NCBI RefSeq assembly: GCF_002086675.1
Contig: NZ_MVIF01000029.1
Span: 1 to 52,968 of the forward strand
DNA length: 52,968 nucleotides
Reading direction: 5' to 3'
DNA from: Mycobacterium persicum
Lineage (GTDB): Bacteria; Actinomycetota; Actinomycetes; Mycobacteriales; Mycobacteriaceae
Below the pieces are notes generated by a model. That model saw nothing but the letters and a program-made list of their open reading frames with translations, was not told the DNA's origin and made no database searches. Shown piece by piece: positions 32,518 to 42,325 of this stretch. Position numbers and translations under genes: made by a program. Every line of letters begins with the position of its first letter. The stretch's first letter is position 1.

Positions 32518-33891
32518 TCAGCCGACCCAGACGGCTTTGGCGTTGCAGAACTCGCGGATCCCGTGGCCGGAAAGTTCCCGACCGTAGCCGGACCGCTTGA
32601 TCCCGCCGAACGGCAATTCCGGGTAGGACACCGTCATGCCGTTGATGAAGACCTGCCCGGCCTCGATCTCGTCGACGAAGCGCTGTTGCTCGGCCTCGTC
32701 TCGGGTCCAGGCGTTGGACCCCAGCCCGAACGTCGTGGCGTTGGCGATCTCGATCGCCTCGTCGATGTCGGTGGCCCGGTACACCGAGGCGACGGGCCCG
32801 AAGACCTCCTCGGTGTAGAGCGCCATGTCCTTGGTGATGTCGGTGATCACCGTCGGGGGATAGAACCAGCCCGGTCGGTCCGGGGACTTACCGCCGCAGC
32901 GGATCACCGCGCCGGCCGCCGCGGCGTCGTCGACCTGTTTGGCGATCTCGTCGCGGCCCGACTCGGTGGCCAGCGGACCCACGTCGGTGTCCGGGTCGGT
33001 CGGGTCACCGACCCGCAAAGCGGACATCCGCTCGACGAACTTGTCGACGAAGGCGTCGTAGATGTCGGCGTGCGCGATGAACCGCTTTGCGGCGATGCAG
33101 GATTGGCCGTTGTTCTGCACCCGGGCGGTGACGGCCGTCTTGACCGCCTCGTCCAGGTCGGCCGACGGCATCACGATGAACGGGTCGCTGCCGCCGAGCT
33201 CGAGCACGGTCGGTTTGATCTCGTCGCCGGCGATCGCGCCCACCGACTGGCCCGCGGGTTCGCTGCCGGTCAACGTGGCCGCGGCCACCCGCGAATCCCG
33301 CAGGATGTGTTCCACCGCGCTGGACGGGACCAGCAACGTCTGGAAGCAGCCGTCGGGGAATCCGCCCCGGGCGATGACGTCGGCGAGATACAACGCGCAC
33401 TGCGGCACGTTCGACGCGTGCTTCAACAGACCCACGTTGCCGGCCATCAGGGCGGGCGCGGCGAACCGGACCGCCTGCCACAGCGGGAAGTTCCACGGCA
33501 TCACGGCCAGCACCACCCCCAGCGGCTGGTAGCGGGTGTAGGCCCTGGCGGCCCCGACCTTCGCCGCGTCGATCGGCTCGTCGGCGAGCAGTGCTTCGGT
33601 GTTCTCGGCGTAGTAGCGAAATCCCTTGGCGCACTTAAGCACCTCGGCCTTCGCCGAGGCCAGTGTCTTGCCCATCTCGAGCGTCATCACCGCCGCGGTC
33701 TGGTCGGCCTCGGCCTCGAGCAGGTCGGCGGTGGCGTTGGCCCATTGGGCGCGCTGCGCGTAGCTGGTGTGGCGGTAGTCGGTGAACCGCTCATAGGCGC
33801 GCGCGATCGCGGCGTCGACTTCTTCGCGGGTCGCCGGTGTGAAGGTCTTGACGGTCTCTCCGGTGGCGGGGTTGATCGTGGCGATGGGCAC
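32518..33891 (-). CDS. gabD1: Succinate-semialdehyde dehydrogenase GabD1
   Basis: A 457-residue NADP-type aldehyde dehydrogenase, the length of the corrected GabD1 (Rv0234c). It oxidises succinic semialdehyde to succinate, linking the GABA/2-oxoglutarate branch to the TCA cycle. Motifs: PLGVVLAVMPWNFPLWQAVR, GSEPAGQSVG, LELGGSDPFIV (Glu) and NNGQSCIAAKRF (Cys), then TEEVFGPVASV. GTG 33891 (VPIATINPATGE) is chosen because the conserved sequence begins there, although the open frame continues another 132 codons antisense to the next gene. Divergent from the AlsS-type gene with a 54-base gap. Confidence 0.92.
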   Translation of the reverse strand: MPIATINPATGETVKTFTPATREEVDAAIARAYERFTDYRHTSYAQRAQWANATADLLEAEADQTAAVMTLEMGKTLASAKAEVLKCAKGFRYYAENTEALLADEPIDAAKVGAARAYTRYQPLGVVLAVMPWNFPLWQAVRFAAPALMAGNVGLLKHASNVPQCALYLADVIARGGFPDGCFQTLLVPSSAVEHILRDSRVAAATLTGSEPAGQSVGAIAGDEIKPTVLELGGSDPFIVMPSADLDEAVKTAVTARVQNNGQSCIAAKRFIAHADIYDAFVDKFVERMSALRVGDPTDPDTDVGPLATESGRDEIAKQVDDAAAAGAVIRCGGKSPDRPGWFYPPTVITDITKDMALYTEEVFGPVASVYRATDIDEAIEIANATTFGLGSNAWTRDEAEQQRFVDEIEAGQVFINGMTVSYPELPFGGIKRSGYGRELSGHGIREFCNAKAVWVG

Positions 33892-33945
33892 GGTGACATC
33901 CTCTGCTGGTGGTCTAGCGGAAGGTTCCCCGCCCAGCCTGCCACT

Positions 33946-35607
33946 ATGGTGGCCAGTGTGACTACCGCTGCCCAGCTCATGGTGAAGTGCCTGGAAAGCG
34001 AGGGGGTTTCCGTCGTCTTCGGGATACCGGGCGAGGAGAACATCCGTTTCGTACAGGCGTTGGCCGCATCGGACATCCGCTATGTGCTGACCCGGCACGA
34101 GCAGGCGGCGGCGTTCATGGCCGAGATGTACGGCCGGGTCACGGGCCGGGCGGCGGTGGTGTCGACGACGCTGGGCCCGGGCGCGATCAACATGCAACTC
34201 GGTGTCGCCGACGCGACCACCAACAGCACCCCGATGGTCGCGATCTCCGCGCAGGTGGGCCACGACCGGCAGTTCAAGGAGTCGCACCAGTACGTCGACC
34301 TGGTGTCGATGTTCGCCCCGATCACCCGCTGGGCCGCCGGCGTCCCCACCGCGCGCGCCATACCGGAGATGTTCCGCAAGGCGTTCAAGGTCGCCGAGAC
34401 CGAACGCCCGGCGGCGGTGTACCTAGCGGTGCCCGAGCATCTGGATACCGACGCAGCCGACTATTGCGGCCTGGCCCCGCTACCGCGCAATGTGGTGCGC
34501 GCCGAAGCGCCGGCGGCCGGTCAGGTGGCCCGCGCCGTCGAGATCCTGCGCGCGGCGCGCCGGCCCGTCGTGCTGGCCGGGCACGGCGCCGCCCGGGGCG
34601 ACGCGACCGCGGCGCTGGTCCGCTTCTCTGACGGGCTCGGCGTGCCGGTGGCCAACACCTTCCACGGCAAGGGCGTGATGCCCGACGACCACCCCAACAG
34701 CATCGGCACCATGGGGTTCATGCGGCACGACTACGTCAACTTCGGGTTCGACGACGCCGACGTGGTGATCGCCGTCGGTTACGAGCTGCAGGAATTCGAC
34801 CCCGTCCAGATCAATCCGGGCGCCGACAAGAAGATCATTCACATCCACCGCTTCCCGGCCGAAGTCGACGCGCACTATCCGGTCGACGTCGGGATCATCG
34901 GCGACATCAGCGCGTCCCTGGATGCGTTGACGGACGCGCTGTCCGGGCACCGCTTCGACTGCGGCACCGACGTACCCGGTTCGGGCTTGCTCGAAGAGGA
35001 ATTCGCTCGGGGACAACAGGATTCGCGTTTTCCCCTGGCGCCGCAACGGGTGGTTGCCGACACCCGATCGGCGCTCGGGCGCAACGACGTGGTACTGGTC
35101 GACACCGGGGCCACCAAGATGTGGATGGCCCGGCTGTACCCGACCTACCGGCGCAACACCTGCCTGATATCAAATGGCCTGTCCACCATGGGTTTTGCCC
35201 TTCCGGGAGCCATCGGTGTCCGGCTGGCCCGGCCGGAGGCCAAGGTGCTGGCCGTCGTCGGCGACGGCGCGTTTCTGATGAACTCGCAGGAAATCGAGAC
35301 CGCCGTCCGGGAGCGGATACCGCTGGTGGTGCTGATCTGGGAGGACGGCGGTTACGGGCTCATCGAGTGGAAGATGGACCTCGAACTCGGCGAACACTAT
35401 TACGTCAAGTTCGGAAACCCTGATGTGGTGAGCTACGCGCAAAGCTTTGGCGCCAAGGGGTATCGCGTCACCAGCGCCGAGGAATTGCTGCCGACACTCA
35501 AGGCCGCGCTCGCCGACGACGGTGTCTCGCTGATCTCCTGCCCCGTCGACTACTCCGAGAACCTGCGCCTGACGGACCGGCTTGGACAGTTGGACGGCAC
35601 ACTGTAG
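33946..35607 (+). CDS. alsS: AlsS-type acetolactate synthase (ThDP enzyme)
   Basis: A 553-residue thiamine-diphosphate enzyme. E52 in LTRHEQAAAFMAEMYGRVTG is the cofactor-activating Glu; the N-terminus VVFGIPGEENIRF resembles the catabolic AlsS group. The ThDP/Mg motif is GDGAFLMNSQEIETA followed by WEDGGYGLIEWK. The C-terminus YYVKFGNPDVVSYAQSFGAKG and SCPVDYSENLRL closely follows AlsS. It would condense two pyruvates to acetolactate, for acetoin or branched-chain use. The open frame continues upstream to 32479 only as the antisense of gabD1. ATG 33946 or GTG 33958 are the plausible starts. Not at this locus in M. tuberculosis as I recall. Confidence 0.85.
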   Translation: MVASVTTAAQLMVKCLESEGVSVVFGIPGEENIRFVQALAASDIRYVLTRHEQAAAFMAEMYGRVTGRAAVVSTTLGPGAINMQLGVADATTNSTPMVAISAQVGHDRQFKESHQYVDLVSMFAPITRWAAGVPTARAIPEMFRKAFKVAETERPAAVYLAVPEHLDTDAADYCGLAPLPRNVVRAEAPAAGQVARAVEILRAARRPVVLAGHGAARGDATAALVRFSDGLGVPVANTFHGKGVMPDDHPNSIGTMGFMRHDYVNFGFDDADVVIAVGYELQEFDPVQINPGADKKIIHIHRFPAEVDAHYPVDVGIIGDISASLDALTDALSGHRFDCGTDVPGSGLLEEEFARGQQDSRFPLAPQRVVADTRSALGRNDVVLVDTGATKMWMARLYPTYRRNTCLISNGLSTMGFALPGAIGVRLARPEAKVLAVVGDGAFLMNSQEIETAVRERIPLVVLIWEDGGYGLIEWKMDLELGEHYYVKFGNPDVVSYAQSFGAKGYRVTSAEELLPTLKAALADDGVSLISCPVDYSENLRLTDRLGQLDGTL

Positions 35608-35833
35608 CGTCGGTCGGCGCTTCCTGGCTAGGCAGTCTTCCAAACACCTTGCAGCTCTGCAGAACTTGGGGCAGATGCCTCATGCGCGCACATTATCGGC
35701 GCCAGCACCATCATATGCATGACCGAGCGGCACCGACTCTCATCCGCGGCGGAATTGCAGGCGGGAGTCGTTGCAAATCATGAGAAAAGGCCAACCTCAA
35801 GATCAAACCGGTTGGAGCACAGAAAGGAAAGCC

Positions 35834-36397
35834 ATGACCACCACGAACACTTCCGTCGACAACGGCGTCAACGTCGATGCCCTGCTCGGCGCCCGCACCA
35901 CATTGGTCGCGGAACCGGAATTGGCCCAATTCGAGTGGCGCGCAAATCACCACTGGGTCAACGGAACCCACAGTCGAGCCACCATCGACACGTTCTATGG
36001 CTTGGGGGAGGTACAGCACCACAAGACGCCGTTCACCTACGACATCGATCATCCGGTGGCGTTTGCTGGCCATGACAACGGCGCCGCCCCAGTCGAATAC
36101 GTACTGGTAGCGCTCGCCGGCTGCCTGACCGCCGGCATCGCATCGATCGCCCAGCGGCGTGGGATTCAGTTACGCTCGGTGCGCGCGACCGTCGAGGCCG
36201 GGGAAGACATTCTCGGTATCCTCGGGGCCGATCCCACCGTCCGCAATGGTTTCAGCGGTATCAAGGTGACCTACCGGATCGACGCTGACGCCACCGCCGA
36301 CGAGATCAGGGCGCTGGTCGCCCAGTCACAGAAGCGATCCGCCGTGTACGACATCGTCACCAACCCAACTGACGTCGTCGTCGACGTCGTCACCTGA
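35834..36397 (+). CDS. OsmC-family protein
   Basis: A 187-residue OsmC/Ohr-like fold. Conserved features are HPVAFAGHDNGAAPVEYVLVAL, AGCLTAGIASIAQRRGI with C97, and the final VYDIVTNPTDVVVDV. OsmC enzymes reduce organic hydroperoxides with two cysteines; here C97 is the only cysteine, so this belongs to the one-Cys relatives of unclear chemistry. ATG 35834 with AAAGGAAA about 5 bases upstream decides the start against a longer frame from 35771. Stands alone, with 226 bases upstream and 332 bases downstream. Confidence 0.85.
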   Translation: MTTTNTSVDNGVNVDALLGARTTLVAEPELAQFEWRANHHWVNGTHSRATIDTFYGLGEVQHHKTPFTYDIDHPVAFAGHDNGAAPVEYVLVALAGCLTAGIASIAQRRGIQLRSVRATVEAGEDILGILGADPTVRNGFSGIKVTYRIDADATADEIRALVAQSQKRSAVYDIVTNPTDVVVDVVT

Positions 36398-36729
36398 AAT
36401 TCCGAAAGTCTCGAGATCGTGTTCACCGCTTACCTCTTATGCAGTGGTTACGGCCACGGCGGCCGCGCTGCACTGATCATCGGTCCGCAGCCGCCGCGGT
36501 CGCGTGGGGCGTCTGCCTCGACTTCGGGCAGCGCGACCGGGGAGCGGTTGCCAGTAAACGGCATCACTCGGCCGAGCCAGTCGGGCCCGGCCCCGGCAGG
36601 CACTGGCGCACGGATTGCCGTATCAAGCACGTGGCGGGCCCCGCAGCGCGTTTTCGCTGACCGCAATCGGCGCTAGGGTGTCAATGTCAGCGGAGCTCAA
36701 CAGCTCCCTGGGGAGGATAGTGACCGGCG
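36398..36729. other. Gap upstream of pknK, with leader hairpin
   Basis: No convincing gene; short frames here encode low-complexity sequence. The last 60 bases hold the likely pknK promoter (TAGGGT at 36674-36679 as a possible -10) and leader. Confidence 0.6.
36692..36707 (+). promoter_or_regulatory. Small hairpin before the pknK ribosome-binding site
   Basis: GGAGCT-CAAC-AGCTCC, perfect 6-base arms and a 4-base loop, 3 bases before GGGAGG (36711-36716). It could be an operator or a leader structure that affects translation. Confidence 0.45.
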
Positions 36730-39700
36730 ATGGTCGACGTCGATTCGCACCCGACGCAGCGGGGTCTGGTTCCCGACATCCCCGCGGAACTTCGCGAGGC
36801 GGGATTCGACGAGGTCGGCGAGATCGGGCGCGGAGGTTTCGGCGTCGTATACCGGTGCGCTCAGCCGCTGCTGGACCGCACGGTCGCGGTCAAGGTGCTG
36901 ACCACCGACCTGGACCCGGAGAACCTCGAGCGCTTCCTGCGTGAGCAGCATGCCATGGGCAAGCTGTCCGGCCATCCGAACATCGTGACCATCCTGCAGG
37001 TCGGCACCACGGTGAGCGGCCGGCCGTTCATCGTGATGCCCTACCACGCCAAGAATTCGCTGGAATCGCTGATCCGTAAACACGGGCCGCTGGATTGGGT
37101 TGAGACGCTGCGCATCGGCGTGAAGCTCGCGGGTGCGCTCGAGGCCGCCCATCGTGCCGGCATCCTGCACCGTGACGTCAAGCCGGCGAACATCCTGCTG
37201 ACCGAGTACGGCGAACCGGAGCTGACCGACTTCGGCATCGCCAGGATGTCCGGCGGCTTCCAGACCGCCACCGGGATCATCACCGGCTCGCCGGCGTTCA
37301 CCGCGCCCGAAGTGCTCGAAGGCAAGGCGCCCACACCGGCATCGGATTTGTATTCCCTTGGCGCTACTCTGTTTTGCGCGCTGACCGGGCACGCCGCGTT
37401 CGAGCGCCGCAGCGGTGAGAAGGTCGTCGCTCAGTTCCTGCGCATCACGTCGCAGCCGGTACCGGATCTGCGGGAGCGCGGACTGCCGGCTGACGTGGCC
37501 GCGGTCATCGAACGGGCGATGGCGCGCGATCCCGCGGCGCGCCCGCCGGGTGCGGCGGCGTTCGGCGACGAGCTGCGCGAAGTTCAGCGCGCCAGCGGCG
37601 TCGCCGTCGACGAGATGGCCCTGCCGGTCGACCTGGGCGTGGAGCGCCGGACGTCGCTGGTGGCTCCCTCGGCGGTGCGGCGGGACACCGGAGCCACGCC
37701 GACACCGCCGACGCCGACGACGAAGTACCGACCGCCGGTTCCGACCCGATCGCTGGTTGTCCGTAACCGGCTGCTCGACGTGTTGCGGGCGGGCGGGCGG
37801 CGACGGCTGGTCCTCATCCACGCGCCCTCCGGTTTCGGCAAGAGCACGCTGGCGGCCCAGTGGCGCCAGGAGCTTTCGCGGGACCCGGTCGGCGTGGGCT
37901 GGCTGACCATCGACGACGACGACAACAACGTGGTGTGGTTTCTGGCGCACCTGCTCGAGTCGATCCGGCAGGTTCGCCCGGCGCTTGCCGCGTCGCTGGG
38001 GCAGGTGCTCGACGATCACGGCGACGACGCCGCCCGATATGTGCTGACCGCGCTCATCGACGAGATGCACCGGAATGACGACCGGCTGGTGGTGGTCATC
38101 GACGACTGGCACCGGGTGTCGGATACCCAGACGATCGGCGCGCTCGGTTTTCTGCTCGAGCGCGGCTGCCATCATCTGCAAGTCATCGTCACCGGCTGGT
38201 CACGTGCCGGGCTGCCGGTGAGCAAAATGCGGATACGCGACGAACTCGTCGAAATCGACTGTGATGCTTTGCGTTTCGACGTCGAGGAGGCGCGATCGCT
38301 GCTCAACGATGTCGATGGCCTGCGGCTGCCGGATGGCGACGTGCGGGCACTGACCGCCTCGACCGACGGATGGGTCGCCGCGCTGCAATTGGCGGCGTTG
38401 TCGCTGCGCGGCGGCGCCGACGCCGGCAGCCTGGTGAGCCGGATGTCCGGTGCGAGCGAGATGATTGGCGATTTCCTCGCCGAGAACGTGCTGGACAGCC
38501 TGGAACCGGAGCTGCTCGACTTCTTGCTGGCGACATCGATCACCGGGCGCATCTGTGGTGGGCTGGCGTCCGCGCTCGCGGAGGTGCCGCGCGGGCAGGC
38601 CATGCTGGAGGACATCGAGCAGCGCGGCCTGTTCCTGCAGCGAATCGACAAGGACCCGAACTGGTTTCGCTACCATCACTTGTTCGCCGAATTCCTGCGC
38701 CACCGGCTCGAATGTGATCACCCCGACCGGGTAGACCAACTTCATCGCGTGGCTGCGGACTGGTTCGCCGAACACGACCACCTCAACGAAGCCGTCGACC
38801 ACGCGCTGGCCTCCGGCGACACCGCGCGGGCGGTCGACCTGGTCGAGCAGGACGAGACGAACCTGCTCGAGCAATCGAAGATGACGACGCTGCTGGAAAT
38901 CGTCAAGAAACTGCCGCCGCGACTAGTGGTTTCGAGAGCGCGGCTACAGCTGACCCTGGCGTGGACCAACGTTCTGCTGCAACGGTTGGCGCCCGCCGCC
39001 GCGGCGCTGAAGTCATTCGAGACGGCCCTGGAGCGCGCAGACCTCACCGATGTGGCGCGGGCAGATCTGCGGGTGGAGGCCGACGTGCTGCGCGCAGTCG
39101 GCGAGGTCTTCGCCGATAGGGTGGACGCCATCGATCATCTGGTTGCCGAGGCACTGGCACGGCCGGACAGCTTCCATCCGCGGGTGGGCGGCGTGGCGGG
39201 AAGCCTGGCAGCGTTCGCCGCGGTCCACCGTTTCGAGTTCGACGCCGCTAATCGGCTGCTCGCGTGGGCGCAGCCCTACCAGGAGATGATGGGCCCCTTC
39301 GCGGGTGTGTACGCACAGTGCTTCGGCGGCATCGCGGCCAGGTACACCCTCGACATTCAAGGCGCCCTGAGGAATTTCCGGGAGGCCTACGAGCTGGGCG
39401 CGACGGCGGGACCGCACTCCTACGCGGCACGGCTCGCCAGCGCCCTTCTCGGCGAATTGCTCTACCAGACCGGCGAATTAGCCGAGGCCGCCCGTCTGCT
39501 GGACGAGGGCTACCAGCTGGAGTCCGAGGGTGCCGGAGTCGACATCATGATCGCCAGATACGTGACCGGTGCAAGAGTCAAGGCACTGCAACGGGATCGG
39601 GGGGCCGCGGTCGATCGCCTCACCGATGGGATGGCGGCGGCGGAGCGGCTGCGGCTGCCGCGGCTGGCGGCGGCCGTCAACAACGAGCGAATCCGGCTGG

Positions 39701-40065
39701 GTATCCCGATCCCACAGGAGGTCGCGGCCCGGTTGCGAGCGCCCCGCACCATTCATCAGCCGCCCCGGGGCGACGGCATCGCCACGATCATCGCCGAACT
39801 CGACGAGGACTCCGCTATTCGGCTGTTGTCGGCGAGCGGCTCGGCAGACGATCAGGAGCAGGCATGCCGGCGTGCCGCCGAGCTGCTGGCCGGAATCGAC
39901 GGTGCGCGACGGCCCTGGGCGGCATTGGGTGCGCAGCTGCTGCTAGTTGAAACCCTCAGGGCGACAGGGAAAATCGACGACGCCGAGGCCCTGGCACCCG
40001 CGGTCGTCGCGCGCTGCCGCGAACACGGACTGTCGGGGCTGCTTGCCGACGCCGGGCTCGGCTGA
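36730..40065 (+). CDS. pknK: PknK-type Ser/Thr kinase with MalT-like signal ATPase
   Basis: A 1111-residue protein very like M. tuberculosis PknK (Rv3080c, about 1110 residues). Residues 25-285 are a eukaryotic-type kinase: glycine loop GRGGFGVVY at 33-41, K55 in VAVKV, HRDVKPAN from 147, DFG at 167-169, APEVLE near 192-197. Residues about 335-600 are a STAND/AAA ATPase with Walker A APSGFGKST at 365-373 and Walker B VVVIDDWH; the rest is a helical TPR-like region of MalT type. No LuxR HTH is seen at the C-terminus, so output is by phosphorylation. The ribosome-binding site GGGAGG lies 13 bases before ATG 36730. Its presence here, not next to the mymA region, is unusual. Confidence 0.92.
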   Translation: MVDVDSHPTQRGLVPDIPAELREAGFDEVGEIGRGGFGVVYRCAQPLLDRTVAVKVLTTDLDPENLERFLREQHAMGKLSGHPNIVTILQVGTTVSGRPFIVMPYHAKNSLESLIRKHGPLDWVETLRIGVKLAGALEAAHRAGILHRDVKPANILLTEYGEPELTDFGIARMSGGFQTATGIITGSPAFTAPEVLEGKAPTPASDLYSLGATLFCALTGHAAFERRSGEKVVAQFLRITSQPVPDLRERGLPADVAAVIERAMARDPAARPPGAAAFGDELREVQRASGVAVDEMALPVDLGVERRTSLVAPSAVRRDTGATPTPPTPTTKYRPPVPTRSLVVRNRLLDVLRAGGRRRLVLIHAPSGFGKSTLAAQWRQELSRDPVGVGWLTIDDDDNNVVWFLAHLLESIRQVRPALAASLGQVLDDHGDDAARYVLTALIDEMHRNDDRLVVVIDDWHRVSDTQTIGALGFLLERGCHHLQVIVTGWSRAGLPVSKMRIRDELVEIDCDALRFDVEEARSLLNDVDGLRLPDGDVRALTASTDGWVAALQLAALSLRGGADAGSLVSRMSGASEMIGDFLAENVLDSLEPELLDFLLATSITGRICGGLASALAEVPRGQAMLEDIEQRGLFLQRIDKDPNWFRYHHLFAEFLRHRLECDHPDRVDQLHRVAADWFAEHDHLNEAVDHALASGDTARAVDLVEQDETNLLEQSKMTTLLEIVKKLPPRLVVSRARLQLTLAWTNVLLQRLAPAAAALKSFETALERADLTDVARADLRVEADVLRAVGEVFADRVDAIDHLVAEALARPDSFHPRVGGVAGSLAAFAAVHRFEFDAANRLLAWAQPYQEMMGPFAGVYAQCFGGIAARYTLDIQGALRNFREAYELGATAGPHSYAARLASALLGELLYQTGELAEAARLLDEGYQLESEGAGVDIMIARYVTGARVKALQRDRGAAVDRLTDGMAAAERLRLPRLAAAVNNERIRLGIPIPQEVAARLRAPRTIHQPPRGDGIATIIAELDEDSAIRLLSASGSADDQEQACRRAAELLAGIDGARRPWAALGAQLLLVETLRATGKIDDAEALAPAVVARCREHGLSGLLADAGLG

Positions 40066-40092
40066 CGAACTACGCCGAGCTCAAGGCCGAAC

Positions 40093-40425
40093 TCAAGTCC
40101 GAGCGCGCACCGCCGCATGGGCCTGCGGAGTGATCGGGTCGAGGATATCGTCGTAGTCGTCATGTTTGTCGACGTAGGCCGCGACGAACGGGCAGATCGC
40201 CACGATGCGCTTTCCCGCGGCGCGGGTGTCTGCCAGCGCCGCGGCGATGAGTCTGTTTGCCAGGCCCCGACCGGCGAACCTGTCGTCGACTTCGGTGTGG
40301 TAGAAGATGCGCTGACCGCCGGTGTCGGCGGTGTCGACGTAGGCGGTCAGCCCGGCCCGCACGCCGTCGGCGCTGATCTCGTAACGCTTGTTTTCGGTGA
40401 CGTTGGTGACGGTCGGTTCGGTCAT
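40093..40425 (-). CDS. Small GNAT acetyltransferase (COG2388/YjdJ type)
   Basis: A 110-residue protein. The short GNAT core is visible: YHTEVDDRFAGRGLANRLIA, whose RFAGRGLA at 49-56 is the acetyl-CoA pyrophosphate loop, and IVAICPFVAAYVDKHDDYDD, the conserved end of this small subfamily. Members are annotated as N-acetyltransferases of unknown substrate. The ATG at 40425 follows AGAGGGG; a longer open frame to 40629 has no coding character. Converges with pknK (27-base gap). Confidence 0.82.
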   Translation of the reverse strand: MTEPTVTNVTENKRYEISADGVRAGLTAYVDTADTGGQRIFYHTEVDDRFAGRGLANRLIAAALADTRAAGKRIVAICPFVAAYVDKHDDYDDILDPITPQAHAAVRART

Positions 40426-40804
40426 AACCCCTCTATCCGGTCGGTTGGTGCGGGAATTTCCGATGGCGCAAACTCCAGGGCTGGTAGTACCGACGCTACC
40501 GCGGAGCTGCCCCGCGACGGCCGGGCAACCGATATGCAGTTGTCCGCCAAGGAGGAAACGGACCTCGCTGGATCGGCGGTTCGGGACGTCGCCGACAACG
40601 TAGACGTGGCCGGATGTGCAGCGACACAACGAATGTCATCGGTCGACCGGATCGATAATCCCGTGACGACGTCGCAAGCCGGGGAGCAGCGCGATGCCTC
40701 GTTGTCGCGGATAGATGGGCACAATGGATGTCCACCGACGGAGGAACAGGTGTGGCGCAGGGACTAACCAGATGGTCACATTCGCCATGATGTCATTCGG
40801 CGCC
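40426..40804. other. Intergenic gap, no gene recognised
   Basis: 379 bases between two genes on the minus strand. Short frames on both strands have no family resemblance. It is somewhat lower in GC than the neighbours and may be the remains of a lost gene; the GNAT promoter must be in its left part. Confidence 0.6.
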
Positions 40805-42250
40805 TCACCCGGGCGGTGATTTGGCTCTCCCGAGCGACATCGGCCGCACATAGCTACCCACCAGCGTGCGATGCCACCAGGCGTGGTCGCGCCGCAGCTC
40901 CTGAAAAGTGGTGAAGCGATACTGATAAATCTGGGCACGCACGTATCGCGGTGGCACATCCGGAAACGGGTTGCACCGCAACAGCTTCAGCGTCGGCCGA
41001 TCGTTGCGCAACAGCCGCGTCAGCAACGGTGTCATCCAGGGCAGCGCGTAGCCCGGAGATATCGCGGCAAACCACATCAGCCAGTCCAAACGAAGGTGGT
41101 AGGGCGCCCATTGCCGCGGCAATCTGCGCACCGAGCCGGGCTTACCCTTGAATTCGTACTCTTGCCACACCGTGTCGCCGGTGATCTCGTCTTCGGCGGT
41201 TCCTTCGATCACCACCTCGTGGCGGGTGCGGCTGATGCTGCCGAATGCGCCGTAGGTGTTGATCAAATGAAAGGGGTTGAAGGACATGTTCATCCGCTGC
41301 CGGGTGGACAGCATGTTGCGTGCCGGCCAGTAGCTCAGAATCAACACCGCCGCGGCGAGCACGAACACCAGGACGGTGAACCACAGCGGCGGCCCGGCCA
41401 GCGCGGGTTGAGCAGGGACCGGCAGCACGGCCGCCAGCGACGCCTGGTCGACGGCGCTGCATGCCAGCAGGATCGTCAGCCAGTTGAGCCAGGAGAAGTT
41501 TCCCGACAACACCAACCACAGCTGGGTGACGATGATGACGGCTGCGGCGATGCTGGCGACCGGTTGCGGGGCGAACAATCCGAACGGCACCACGAGTTGC
41601 GCAAAGTGGTTGCCCGCCACCTCGATCCGGTGCAGCGGCTTGGGCAGGTGATGGAAGAACCAGCTCAGCGGCCCCGGCATGGGCTGCGTCTCATGGTGGT
41701 AGTACAGGCATGTGAGGTTGCGCCAGCACGGGTCACCGCGCATCTTGATCAGTCCCGCGCCGAACTCGACCCGAAACAGCAGCCAACGCAGCAGCCACAA
41801 CGTCAGAATCGGCGGTGCCACCCGAGCGTTGCCCAGGAAGATCATCAGGAATCCGGTTTCGAGTAGCAATGACTCCCAACCGAATCCGTACCACACCTGG
41901 CCCACGTTGACGATCGACAGATACAGCAGCCACAGTGTGAGCCACATCAGCATGGCGGCCCACAACGGGACCAAGTCGGCCAAACCGGTGACGACCGCTG
42001 CCGACAGCAGGGCGCCGAACCAGCACGCGGCGGCGAACAATCGGTCGGAATAACGAAGGTGAAAGAGGCTCGGTGTTTGCCAGAAGGACCTTTCGGCCAC
42101 ATATCGCGGCACCGGCAGCATTCCCTGCTCTCCGATGAGCGCCCGGAACTGCAGCGCGGCGGCGACGAACGCCGTCAGGTAGATGACCGCGGTGCCCCGC
42201 TCGAGCACCATTCTGCCCAGCCAGTAGTCGGGTGCCGAAAACCATCCCAT
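40805..42250 (-). CDS. Lipase-maturation-factor-like membrane protein, Rv0235c
   Basis: A 481-residue membrane protein (Rv0235c about 482). The N-terminal half has around seven hydrophobic segments starting VIYLTAFVAAALQFRALIGE. The C-terminal soluble part has RTRHEVVIEGTAEDEITGDT and EYEFKGKPGSVRRLP, the LMF1 domain signature, followed by RQWAPYHLRLDWLMWFAA. Animal LMF1 folds dimeric lipases in the ER; the mycobacterial job is unknown, perhaps maturation of exported enzymes. ATG 42250 begins MGWFSAPDYWLGRM. It follows the glycerophosphodiesterase on the same strand (75-base gap), in the aftD direction. Confidence 0.88.
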   Translation of the reverse strand: MGWFSAPDYWLGRMVLERGTAVIYLTAFVAAALQFRALIGEQGMLPVPRYVAERSFWQTPSLFHLRYSDRLFAAACWFGALLSAAVVTGLADLVPLWAAMLMWLTLWLLYLSIVNVGQVWYGFGWESLLLETGFLMIFLGNARVAPPILTLWLLRWLLFRVEFGAGLIKMRGDPCWRNLTCLYYHHETQPMPGPLSWFFHHLPKPLHRIEVAGNHFAQLVVPFGLFAPQPVASIAAAVIIVTQLWLVLSGNFSWLNWLTILLACSAVDQASLAAVLPVPAQPALAGPPLWFTVLVFVLAAAVLILSYWPARNMLSTRQRMNMSFNPFHLINTYGAFGSISRTRHEVVIEGTAEDEITGDTVWQEYEFKGKPGSVRRLPRQWAPYHLRLDWLMWFAAISPGYALPWMTPLLTRLLRNDRPTLKLLRCNPFPDVPPRYVRAQIYQYRFTTFQELRRDHAWWHRTLVGSYVRPMSLGRAKSPPG

Positions 42251-42325
42251 GGCAGTACTCCTCGGACGGTGACCGCGTATCCAGTTAACCAGTCGGCAAA
42301 CCGGTAGCCAACAGCTGCCGCGCCG

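Noticed and set aside
32479..33945. Long upstream extension of the AlsS open frame
   Set aside because: Lies antisense to gabD1; family sequence starts only at 33946-33958.
36419..36676. Possible 85-codon gene before pknK
   Set aside because: Low-complexity product and no start signals.
40426..40804. Degenerate gene in the gap before Rv0235c
   Set aside because: No frame or motif could be recognised; reported only as a gap.
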